Source of the DNA: Flaveria trinervia
Lineage: Eukaryota > Streptophyta > Magnoliopsida > Asterales > Asteraceae
Reading direction: 5' to 3'
DNA: 64,000 nt
NCBI GenBank assembly: GCA_025506515.1
Contig: CM046457.1
Location: 42,031,541 to 42,095,540, forward strand
Part shown: positions 50,507 to 60,808 of the stretch, piece after piece
Layout: each line of letters opens with the position of its first letter
How positions within the stretch are numbered: position 1 is the stretch's first letter
Translations under genes and position numbers: made by a program
Notes under the pieces: model-generated
The model's input: the letters and a program-made list of their open reading frames with translations, nothing else
Database searches by the model: none
What the model was told of the DNA's origin: nothing

Positions 50507-50790
50507 TTTATATATGAAAAGGATTTAAGACAAAGTTAATGAAAGAGGATAAACTTTGAAATCTGGATGTCAGTCCCACCTCTAAAAAAGTAGTTTGCTT
50601 TTGCTCAAAAAGTAGTTTGCTTTTGCTCAAAAAGTAGTTTGCTTTTGCTCAGAAAGTAGTTTTTTAGTAGTAAAAGCTTCCGAAGGTAAATTATCTTCAG
50701 AAGTTTTAATGAAAAAGCTTCCGAAGCTAAGATGACTTCGGAGGAATTTCCTAAGAGTGTGAAAATTTTGCTTCGGAAGAGAATTAAAAC
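50507..50790 (-). promoter_or_regulatory. Internal promoter of X ORF3
   Basis: On minus: CTTCGGAAG/CTTCCGAAG palindromes (50790-50680), three copies of a 23-bp repeat with AGCAAAAGCAAACTACTTTT (50657-50588), then TATATAAACC (TATA box, 50514-50505), a C/T-rich probable leader, and the ORF3 ATG 150 nt further on. The same palindrome clusters in the Y and X LTRs. Placement is inferred from sequence only. Confidence 0.6.
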
Positions 50791-50844
50791 TTGGACGCTT
50801 TGTTTAGAAGAGAAAAGCAAGTATAAAATTTTGCTTCAGTAAAT

Positions 50845-50978
50845 TAGCATTTGTCTTTCAATTTTTTTCGTGCTTTGCTCTATTATGGTCTACGGGAAAT
50901 GAGCATGTAAACGCCACAAATGTGTGCGGATGACCATAAATAGAGCAAAGCACGAAAAAAATTGAAAGACAAATGCTA
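50845..50978. repeat. Near-perfect foldback at the X/B junction
   Basis: Arms 50845-50890 and 50932-50978 are complementary over 46 bp with a single bulged base, separated by 41 bp. The right arm lies within sequence aligning to the E1 spacer, so the left arm appears to be an inverted copy made at the breakpoint. Confidence 0.88.
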
Positions 50979-51940
50979 TCAAGCTAATGACTTATGTTGT
51001 TGGCGCATTCTGTGCAAAAGAAAATTTAGCTGCTCTAACAAGAAGATAGGTTGTGTGCCTCTCTGCTGTGCGATGGCACTAACCTGAGGATAAGCATAAC
51101 CTAGATATTCTAGAATTCATTGTTGTTTGCTGCCTCTCTGCTGTGCGATGGCACTGACCTGAGGAATGGCTTCTCTTTGAAAGCTCTAAGAATAGTCTCT
51201 TCTAGTAAAAATACCCGTAGACCGCTTAAAAGCTCCTGAGGAATGTTGATTACCATATAAGTGTGGGATCCAAAAAATGTTAGTTGAAATAATTAAACCT
51301 AAAACTATCACCAGTTTGTGTCTAAAGTTTGTGTATGGATTCAAGAGGACAAATATACTGACAATCATTATGGCTGCAATTCTTGAAAGTTCAAATCAAT
51401 ATGGGAATCTAATAGTACCAGTGTGATTTCCTAAATTTGCTAACGACTCTGGCTGAAAATCAAGAATTGAGCATCAAAAGGTTTTGATAACAAGTCTCAA
51501 ATGATTTGACTTGCCTATATGATTCCAAAATTGAATTGGTCCAAGTGTGGTCAAACTAAATTGAAGCTACCTATTCTGGAACAAAATCCAGTAGATGTCT
51601 ATCTTAGGATTTATCTCTCACAAAAAGTCAAAAACAAGTTTTATTTTTGTATTTAGTTTAAGTTTCTAGTTAGATAGTCATTTTAGTTTGTTTGTTCGTC
51701 GGACTATATCATGAAAATCAGTATGGGATTAACTCACCTAAAAGGGTCATGTCTGAGATGGCCACATGTGTTTTCAAAGTTTAAAAGGGTCACGTCTGAG
51801 GTGACTAAATTGTTTAAAAGGATCACGTCTGAGGTGATCAAAAATTTTTCAAGTTAAAATGATCATGTCTGAGATGATCAAATACCCATAATGTTAATTT
51901 CAATAGGTAAAAAGGGTTTAAGTGCCAAATGTTCATAAGT
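50979..51940 (+). other. B spacer upstream of ORF3 promoter
   Basis: Homologous to 10530-11515 of E1, with the same internal duplication of CCTCTCTGCTGTGC (51057 and 51133). Four hairpin units GATCAC/T-GTCTGAG-A/GTGATC lie at 51745-51880. No coding sequence. Confidence 0.75.
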
Positions 51941-51944
51941 GTAA

Positions 51945-52282
51945 CCCATTCGCACGACTGGATCATAAGTATGGACCAACCATGCGAATGGATCCCATTC
52001 GCACGACTGGACATGAGATTGAGCCATTCACCCGAATGGCTTATCAGAATGATCCATTCGACCGAATGAAAGGGTGCGAATGAGTCAGTCGACCGACTGA
52101 GACTCAGTCGGTTAACTGAGGGTGCGAATAAAAGGGCACGAATGAGTCAGTCGACCGACTGAGACTCAGTCGGCCAACTGAATGCGACTGACTGGGCCAA
52201 TCGCACGACTGAGCCTCAGTCGCCCGAATGAACTGAGCGAATGAAGCCAGTCGGTCGATTGAACTCTGCTTCAGTATTTAAA
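51945..52282 (+). promoter_or_regulatory. Internal promoter of B ORF3: motif array and TATA box
   Basis: An array of CATTCGCACGACTGG/CAGTCGACCGACTGA words fills 51945-52265; TATTTAAA is at 52275-52282. A 5' exon of about 110 nt then leads to the donor at 52422. The layout matches E1 at 11525-11816. Confidence 0.62.
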
Positions 52283-52421
52283 GGGCCATAGTCAATCGCA
52301 TTCCACTCATCACCCTTAATCGCTCCTAAATCGCACCAAGTACCGTTACTCTGCCAAAATTCCTCTAGACCTTGTTTTTACATCTTTATTGATCTTCTGA
52401 CGTGGTTTGTCGATTATACAG

Positions 52422-52962
52422 GTATATTGTAGTGAAATCTTACCAAAATAAGAAGACATTGAATCCAAATTTGTGATATTCGAGTGAAACAAGAACCGGA
52501 CTGAAAATGACCTAATAATCAACATAAACTAAGCAAAATGTTAAAATTAAGTTTAATAGGTTATTAGTGACAAGATGGCGAGTCTAATGGACCATTAAAC
52601 CATGTTAAATTACTTGATTTGGTCAAGATTCAAACCACAGGCGACTAAACAGTGGGACAAGCGACTGGTCGACTGGATGAACTCCAATCGCACGATTGAA
52701 TCTTGCGATTGGGTCAATCGGCCAAATGCACCATGCGAATGAACTCAGTCGGCCGACTGAACCAATCGAAGACTCAGCCAACAGATTGAACTAAGTCGCA
52801 TGTCTCATTCACCCGAATGAGCTCAGTCGCATGAAAGGACAACCGACTGACTTCAGTCGCATGATTCATTCGCACGAATGAATCAGATTGAAGTTAAACT
52901 ATACACCTTGAACTGAATTTTGAATGTATGACTTTCTAATGGTTCTGTGTCTTGTGTTACAG
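52422..52962 (+). other. Predicted 5'UTR intron of B ORF3
   Basis: The donor is TTATACAG|GTATATTG, a branch-like TTCTAATG lies at 52934-52941, and the acceptor TTGTGTTACAG ends at 52962, four bases before ATG 52967. A motif array lies at 52640-52895. Confidence 0.62.
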
Positions 52963-52966
52963 GTCA

Positions 52967-55900
52967 ATGGATGATAGATGGTCCATCAATCCAAAGCACA
53001 ATATATGTGCTCATTTGGACCATACAACTCGGAATGGGGCCTAGTTTACAGAGATTATTGCGTTCCTTCGACGTTCTCGGATACATAAAGCCATATCCAC
53101 ACCGTGTACTCCTTACAGGTCGTTACATCAGGCTTTCTAGGAGAATGCCTCCGTAGATCGTTCACGTGAGCCTTACAGCATACGGAGCTCCATTCATGGT
53201 CATGATATTGAGATTACAGCAGCTAACATCCAGAGAGTACTTGATTTTGGGGACGATACTGATCACCCCACCAGACTACATCCATTTACAGTCAGAGGTT
53301 GCTTCCTTAGGATTAAGTACGCTGGGGACATCAACTCATGTGTGCTCAACAAGAGCAACCTGTGTCCCCAGTATAAGTACTTGGCGCATGTGATCCTGAA
53401 GTGTATTGCTTCTCGGAGGGGTGGGTTGATGACCTGTCAGACCAGATTCAGAATGCCTATGTGGCACTGGTGCTGAACCACCCCTTCGGCTTCTCGAGCA
53501 TGATCTTCTCATATCTGGTGGAGAATCTGGAGGCCAAGGGGAAGGAGGGTTTTTGTATGTACCCCAGATTTCTGCAGCTGATCTTCAATGAGAAGCTACC
53601 ATTACTTCCCAAGGAGAGCAATGATGTGGTTGCCCTAGAGATTATGGATGACACGACTTTGGGTCGCATGAGAGTGTATCGGGGCAAGCAGGTAAAGCCC
53701 CAGGTAAAGAGGTTGATCAGCCATCTAGCAAATGAAAGATATGTGGCGCTAGGTAGACGCAAGTGGCGTCATGATGATGGTGATTCAGACGATGAGAGGC
53801 TATTGCTCCCAGAGCATGATTCAAACGATGATGATAGTGGGGATGCTGGGGATGATATGCCTATTCCACCGAGGGGCACAACCTCAGATGTTATACCCCC
53901 AGTATCTGCCCCAACAGGAGACATAGCTGAGTCAGCGGGTTTCCACCAGGACTTCATACCTGGTGAGGAGGAAGAAGAGTCGGATAAGGAGCCCTTGATG
54001 AGGACTGTGGGAAGCAAGGTTGTTCCCACAGAGTATGGACTCCGGGCGGTTGGTGAACGCCCCAGGGATTCGGGAGAGATGACTGCAGATCCTAGCTATG
54101 CCCCTGAGTCAGCTAGCCGTGTTCTAGGGGGAGCATCCACCTCGACTGGATCGAGGAAGAAAAGGATGGCTCAGCCCCATGGCCAGAAGAAGAAGAAGAG
54201 AAGACTCACCTTTACCACCACACAGCTACACTACCACCACCACACCTCCCACCACTATACAAATGCCAACCACCACCACACCTCCCACCATTATACATAT
54301 GCCAACCACCACCACACCTCCCACCACTATACATATGCCAACCACCACCATATCTTTCACTTCTACATCACCTCCACTATCTCACAGACCCAACCCCATC
54401 TTTACCACAGCCACCACCACCACCACTAGCCACCAAGTAGGACCCTCATCCCATCCCGCACATATATATGGATCTCCTCTACCTCCAATTGGGGTAGAGG
54501 AACAGCTTTCTGCGTTGAACCGGATGGTGATGCGTTTATTAGTTGCTGATGAGGAGAAGACGGCGCAGATCCGTCATCTGACATATCTTACAGCAGCGCA
54601 GTCTCAGCAGATCTCGGAGCAGGCTCGGTTGCTAGATGAGCAGGCCCAACAAATGGCTGCTCAGAGCCATGAGATCGCCCAACTCCAAGAGCACAGTGTC
54701 ACATCTACTAAGAAGATTGAGGAGTTGGAGGAGGCTAAGAAGACCATCATGCTAAAGCTTAAGGGATCTAAAGACGAGCCAGTAAAGATTAAAGAGGGAG
54801 ACGAAGATGATGAGGATGATGAGGATTATGAGGATGATGATGATGAGACTGAGGATGATGAGGGGATTGAGGACGAGAGGATAGAGGAGAGGAATGAGGA
54901 TGATGATGAAGAAGGAGGGGATGCAGCTGCATCTGCCTCTACTCAAGGTCAGGATAGGAGATCCAAGAAGAAACAAGACCAACAAGCTTCCTCCTCTGCT
55001 CCACCAAGCGATGATCCAGTGATCCAAGAGAAAAGTAATGATTAGATGTCTATATATTTGATTACTTTTGTATTTGAATCATGTATTTAAACTTACGTAT
55101 TCGATGTTTATATTAAAAATTAATGCATTTATGTTTTGATTATTAACTACTGGTTGATGTGTTACATGTTTAAATCAAACAGATCCAAACTATCAGAGGG
55201 ATGATTTCGATGTTGCTCCCCTTCAGCAGATCAAAACTCAGCTAACTATGATTCTTGATCTGCAAGGGATCGTCAGAAGGTCGGTGAGTTATACCCCTGA
55301 AGAAGGGGAAATAATTCATAATCTATCAAATGAGCAACTAGCTGAGATCTTCAAGTTAAATCCGATGAGATTGTGAAGGATGCTCCAACGTGCGACTCGA
55401 CAAGTGACGAAGAGCTCAATGATGTTGATGAAATAGAGATAGAAGATGTCACTGCAGAGCACTACCCTCAGTATGCTGACAATGAGGGAAATGTGGTCCC
55501 CAATCTGGGTGAATCCCTTGTCGGTGATACGTTTGAGGTGTTAGACAAAATGGAGCAGGAGTCAGAGAAGACAGAGGGAACGGCCAAGCCTCAAATGATG
55601 ATGTTGATATCCGAAAGGCTGAGTGGGCTGCCTGTTTTGAAGAAGTTAGAGCCTAACGCGCTGCACCTAAACAAGACGCCTACACCAAACTCTATAGAGT
55701 CAAGAAAAACCATAAGGTGTCGGGCAGGATTATAGCATGGGCATATTTTGAGGACCTTAACGTCTATGCAGTTAAGAGGGAGAAGGGCATAGAGTACTTT
55801 AGATTTCCACATGATCTAAAGACTCTACCAGGTTTTGAGCTCAACCAGCTGGCCAAACTCAAGCTGTTGTATGCTGACCCGAGAAAGATGTCAGGCTGGT

Positions 55901-56385
55901 TTGAGGCTGCCCTAAGGAAGGAGTACCACACCAGGTGGGTTAACTTCAGACCCCAACAGCCTACAAGGTACATCAGAAGGTCTGAAGTTGATGCCATTAC
56001 TGGAAAGCCAAAGATAGTGTTGAAGTGGAGTCCTCCGCGCACGATGTCAAGAATCCCACTCAGGGAAATGCCACAGGACTTCACTCCACACTTTAAGTGG
56101 TGGTACTACGATTGGAGGACAGGAGAAGCGGTCATAGTCCTAAACAAAGAGGGCCAAATGGATACTATCAGGGTATTTGACCAAATGTGGCTTACCAACT
56201 TGTCAGCTAATGATGTCTACACTCTATACAAGTGGCCACTGTTCTATGATACGCAGGATATAGTACAAGCCCTCCAGTTCCAAAATGTCATAAGACTCTA
56301 TTTTGCATTTGAGATTCAAGCAGGAGTCACAAAAGAGGATAAGTACAAGAAGTATGAGGAGGTAATGAAGAAAACAAGACATTAG
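52967..56385 (+). pseudogene. B ORF3 (env-position accessory protein)
   Basis: Starts at ATG 52967 (MDDRW). Exon 1 (to 55034) has the N-terminal domain (KHNICAHLD, FLRRSRIHKAIS, LVLNHPFGFSSMIFSYLVEN, DDTTLGRMRVYRG), acidic linker (GFHQDFIPGEEEEESDKE), KKKKRR patch, a Thr/Pro tract built from a 36-bp repeat (54232-54345), a Gln/Glu coiled coil (54510-54770), and an acidic tail (54790-54920). Exon 2 (55183-56385) has the C-terminal domain with REMPQDFTPHFKWWYYDWR and ends KKTRH. Damage includes stops near 53030 and 53155, frame changes near 53420, 54225, 55364 and 55583, and a stop near 55653. The last 222 residues are open and the best-preserved copy in the window. Confidence 0.82.
55035..55182 (+). 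other. Predicted coding intron of B ORF3
   Basis: 148 nt with donor GAGAAAA|GTAATG and acceptor TTTAAATCAAACAG, both intact. Unspliced, exon 1 stops at KSND. Spliced, it reads QEKNPNYQRDDFD and continues in frame through the ATG at 55248. Confidence 0.65.
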
Positions 56386-56410
56386 AGAGATCTAGGTCCA
56401 AGGGGGAGTT

Positions 56411-57144
56411 TATTGATACATGTATGTCCCTAGATCATGATATGAATGTAATAGATCTTGTTTGTCTGATTCTGATGAAATGTTTGGAATGATTAATGAA
56501 ATGATATTGATTGTTTGTTATCTATAATGTTTAATATTTCATTAATGAGTCGATGTTGAATTGGTTAATTAGGTTTGTGGTTGTTTGAATTCCTACACAT
56601 AATGTTATAGTAATTAATACATTCAAACTTAACAAAATGAAGTTCTCATGCGAATGGCCCATGCGAATGGACCATACGCATGAATAACTTCATATGAAAG
56701 ATTCAGTCGCACGACTGAACCAGGAGACTGGATCAGTCGTATGATTGTAACATAAGATTGGCTCAGTCGCACGACTAAACACTCAGTCGTGCGGATGAAT
56801 CAATCGCATGGTTCAATCGCACAACTGAACCATACTATTGGTTCAGTCGCACGGATGAACAATACTAACCTATAAATACAACCCAATTCGTGGAAAAATG
56901 AGGGCAATTATTCTATTTCGATTCCAGACGTACCCTAGCCGTCCAGAAGCCTCCAAGTTGATACTCCAAGTTCATAGAACACTGTAGATCGATTCCTAAT
57001 CGATTCTTAATGTTTGATTCAATACTTTATTGATTCTACGTGCGTTCTCACTGATTGGATCGCCAATCAAATAGGATTCCGCACTATTTGGTTTGGTTTA
57101 CACGTTAATCATTTGGTATTTTGTTCAAATACCAGGTCCTAACA
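56411..57144 (+). repeat. B 3' LTR
   Basis: This 734-bp LTR follows the polypurine tract at 56399-56408. The first dinucleotide is TA instead of TG; the 5' copy at 39920 keeps TG. Motif array 56640-56865, TATA box 56871-56878, end CCTAACA. GAAAT follows. Confidence 0.92.
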
Positions 57145-57149
57145 GAAAT

Positions 57150-58319
57150 GTCAACCTCAGTAATAAGTGACTGATGTGGGCTAGATATAGGAGACTCAAG
57201 AGCACTCATCTCTCTATGAGTAGTGGAAAAAAGGAGAGAGTCATGCTACTCACTGAGACCTAAATCTTCATTAGTATAGAAGTCAAGGTTGGGAATGGGT
57301 TGGTTTAAGTCCAAAGGCTGGGGATGGTAGCTGTCCCTTGAAGGTTGTTCACTTGAGTGTTGAGACTCAGAGTGAAGGCTTAAGGCATTTAGGATTGTGA
57401 GCTTATTAGGTTGAGCATGAGGAACCTCGGCACTGATCATTGAAGGAATGGGAGTGGTCTGCTCCTCAAGAGAAGAGGGAGCTCTAGTGTCCACTTCTTC
57501 CTATGTGGGTGAGTATATAGGGGCCTGCACAGACTGAATAGTCTAAGTAGGGGTTCGTTTGTGTTTTCTTTGGTAGGTGAGGGTGATTTGTGGCTGTAGA
57601 GGTGGTTGAGATGTAGAAGGTGTGGATTCAACACTAGCTGGTGCTGCTAGGTTGTCACCTTGAGAAATGAGCTCTAACATTTTTGGGACAAGGGTTGTTT
57701 CTACCCCAAAGAAGCCAACAATAGGCTTTCACAAGATTTTAAAGATGTCAGGCTTCATCTGTCCTAGTTTAAGAATATTACCTGTTCCCCTTAACTGTGA
57801 GCCCAGTTCACAGTTAAGAATGTATTGAACATATCTAGGTAACATGTAGTATTCTAAGGAGTCCAAATTTGCAAAAAAATTTGTATAAACAAACTAAGAG
57901 TACCTGAACTTGACTCCCTGAATCATCCCATGGACAATGAAGGAGAGATCTTAAGGAATATGGTCCCATCCACCATGCTTATTTGACAAGCTATGGATAA
58001 CCATATGGAGCAGGGATTTCTATTGGGATGAGACCTTCCCTTTCCTAAAGGTCTTTACAGAGAAATCTCCCTCATAGCCTATCTGCTCAAAGGAGTGATT
58101 AATAGCTTCTTTGGAAAAGAACACCTCACCTTCTTCATCATCCAGCTGAAGATGAGTGTTGATAATGGCCGGAGTGATGAAGACTTTTCTCCCCTGTACT
58201 GTGGCAGACAGTGCCTTCTCCCCATCCATAACGACCTCTTGGAAGATCTTTCAAAATTCAAGCAGATGATCCTCATATAGAGTAGAATCAATGGTAAGGG
58301 AGGTGAAGTAGTTGGATAG
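57150..58319 (-). pseudogene. X ORF3, N-terminal domain
   Basis: Minus-strand protein from 58319: NYFTSLTIDSTLYEDHLLEF, MDGEKALSATVQGRKVFI, TPAIINTHLQLDDEEGEVFF, HSFEQIGYEGDFSVKTFRKG, a helical domain (YYMLPRYVQYILNCELGSQL), then a Pro/Thr-rich linker (SQPPLQPQITLTYQ). It resembles the globular ORF3 domain in composite-family retroelements that is often annotated synaptobrevin/longin-like; I see no basis for that name. It has several stops (for example 58020 and about 57732). It is interrupted by G at 58320 and by B at 57145. Confidence 0.78.
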
Positions 58320-59072
58320 TGTCACACCCCCGCTGAAAGAGGAAACAAGGGGATGTAACGAGACGGGATCGTCATAACACATGTTAAACAATAGAGATGC
58401 AATATAAGTAATGATGACAAAGCGTGTCATGACGGCACCCGACACAAAGGAGACTTGTGTCATGTTTAGTCAATATTCACGACAACATAGCCATGAGCAT
58501 AACATGATAAATGATTCACATAATCAAATGAAGATAACATTGTATTGTAATTCCCACAACCCGGGAACAAGTATCAAAAGAATGATATTGTTTAATCAGA
58601 CTACAACAATGTTCCGAAAAGAATGTTTGTCAAATATGTTTAGTCTCAAAAATGCATCCTAGGGTCTCCACTAAGGCAGCACACCTAGATCTTCAATTAG
58701 CATTGTCACCTGAAAAGATATGCTCAAAATGCTCAACAAAATTGTTAGTGAGCTCGCAGGTTTAAAAAGTAAATAAGTAATTGATGTTGTATAGTAATTG
58801 TTGTGGAATACCATGAATACAGTTATAAGTAAGCAAAATCACATGAAAATGAGCTTTACAACCAAACCTAACGACGTACACACAGAATCTTGTCGGAATA
58901 TATTCACCCAAGGGCCCGTTCCTGGCCACTGTTGGTACTAACTAGTATACCAACAAACAAGGGTGGGGATGTCAACCCAGTAGTACTACCAATACCTATC
59001 TGTCGGTTCCAACACCGGAATTAAATGGTTGTAAAGAAAGTACCACACAACAAACTCAAGCATGTATCAGAT
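58320..59072 (-). repeat. G solo LTR, left part
   Basis: On plus it begins TGTCACACCCCCGCTG after GATAG, inside X's ORF3. It is interrupted by H at 59073 and resumes at 48458. No internal gypsy sequence adjoins it, so it is a solo LTR. Confidence 0.82.
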
Positions 59073-60010
59073 TGTTGGGGTTTGTTAGAACAAGATACAT
59101 AGTTTAACCATTTAAACTTTGTGAAAACGCAGCGGAAACAAACTTTATAACATAGTTTATAAACTGAAACTTTCGGTTTCAAAATGATATTATAAAGTTA
59201 CAAACAAACCCAAGAACAAAGGACCTTTTGTATGTGAATAAGACTAGCTATGTAAACACAAAACATACATTATGGACAACCATAAAGAGGCTGCCATAAA
59301 CTACCTTTCAGCAGCAAAAAGACGGATATGGAGGATGATGTGGACCAAGAAAAACAACCAAGGCACCAAAAGAAGGTCCTCTCAAGCTTGCATACCCACA
59401 AGTGTGATGCAAACACCTCTTGATGCTAGGATTTTACACCAAAACGACCACCAAGTGCTGCTGAAAACCCTTATTTTTCAGCCTTGAATATCTTCAACAA
59501 TGGAGAGAAAAATGGTCTTTTGCATGTATGAGAGAGTGAAGAAGATGGAGTGTCTTTTTTCAAATATGTTTGTTCCAAGACATCAAGTGAAACAAAAGGA
59601 GACCCACCCACCAAGGGGCGGCCGAAATCCTTTCAATTGGTTTTCCCCCCTAAAACTTAAAGCCCAATTTCACATGTTAACAAGTCACTTATTTGAGTTA
59701 TATATATAATTAACCTTTTAATTGTATAACTCACACACACTCCATTAGTATTTGATGTTATTTAAGTAACTTAAATAACATTACAAACAATATCTATGAA
59801 CAAAATATCCATATAAATTGTTCAATCTCATATGCAACTTATTTAGAAAACCCATTTTCTAAATTGGTGTATTTATTTAATTGTATGATCATATCATCAA
59901 TTAAATATTATTAGTGTTTGCTAAGCTTGTTATTGGGTATGACCCAACTTGGATCATAACGTACTAACCACATCAATGTTCTATGTGTCTTGGGCATAAA
60001 GAATCCAACA
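59073..60010 (-). repeat. H 3' LTR
   Basis: This 938-bp LTR (plus: TGTTGGGGTTTG...GAATCCAACA) is preceded by CAGAT (59068-59072). It is followed by ATCTCCCACTTG (60011-60022), a polypurine tract on minus, so H's body lies to the right. Confidence 0.92.
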
Positions 60011-60808
60011 ATCTCCCACTTGCACAAGATTCATAGAAGATTGATGCAAGCAGTAAATACCGCCTAACAACGGTTTACTACCCTTAATATGCAGGACTAA
60101 AAGCAATTCAATAACATCATCCCCTTCAAGTATCCAACTTGAAATGATTTAGGTGAATCAATCATTTATCCTTTTGTTACAGATGTCATGTTAAATCCAA
60201 GGACATAGAATGATCATTCCTTGTTGATTTAACTTAATCAGGCCTTAGACATCTTGCTCTCAATGAATAAGAGGAACAAATTCCATCTTGAATACATACG
60301 TTTCTCACAAACACTTCGTGTCACGCCTGAACATAGCCTTACGTACTGTCCATTATTTCAGGGCAGTGAAGAACTAGCTCAAGGTATAGCACTTGGTGAA
60401 TATCAAAACCCAATATGTATCTCAGGTCTGAGGATACCAAATGATATTCACCTTTTCTCAAATTTACTTATGATCAATCTAGAAGATTCCATGTAGTAAA
60501 ATTTGATATGCGGGTCAGTCCAATATTTGTATCCCACAAATATCTATGAACTTTGGCAGTAACCAATTGCTCTATATTCATTCCTTATGAATATCCACCA
60601 ATCCAAATTCATAATAATCTTACCGTCATACTTGTTCCCACAAGTATGAACGACTACGGACATTTAGAGTAAACAATTTACCCATGGATTAAACATGCTA
60701 AATTGGAACATTTATTGAAATATTATAACCAAATAATTTTATTCAAGTAGTAAGGGAGTTCCAAATATCCAAATATGAAATCACATATCACATCCAATCA
60801 CTAGAATA
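60011..60808 (-). other. H 3' untranslated region and polypurine tract
   Basis: AAGTGGGAGAT on minus (60021-60011) abuts the LTR. The remaining roughly 790 nt hold no supported ORF. Confidence 0.7.

Larger units (their letters stand above)
39920..57144 (+). mobile_element. B: Sirevirus-type element, centre replaced by foreign sequence
   Basis: Boundaries come from target duplication GAAAT (39915-39919 and 57145-57149). The left end is only 182 bp of 5' LTR (39920-40101). Then 40102-50844 is not B: it holds A, H, G and X sequence in that order. B resumes at about 50845 with spacer, ORF3, polypurine tract and 3' LTR. B's primer site, gag and pol are absent. Confidence 0.85.

Noticed and set aside
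57150..58319. SNARE longin-domain (synaptobrevin) gene
   Set aside because: The name is common for such ORFs in automatic annotation, but no SNARE heptad motif or C-terminal membrane anchor is visible and the ORF belongs to retroelement X.
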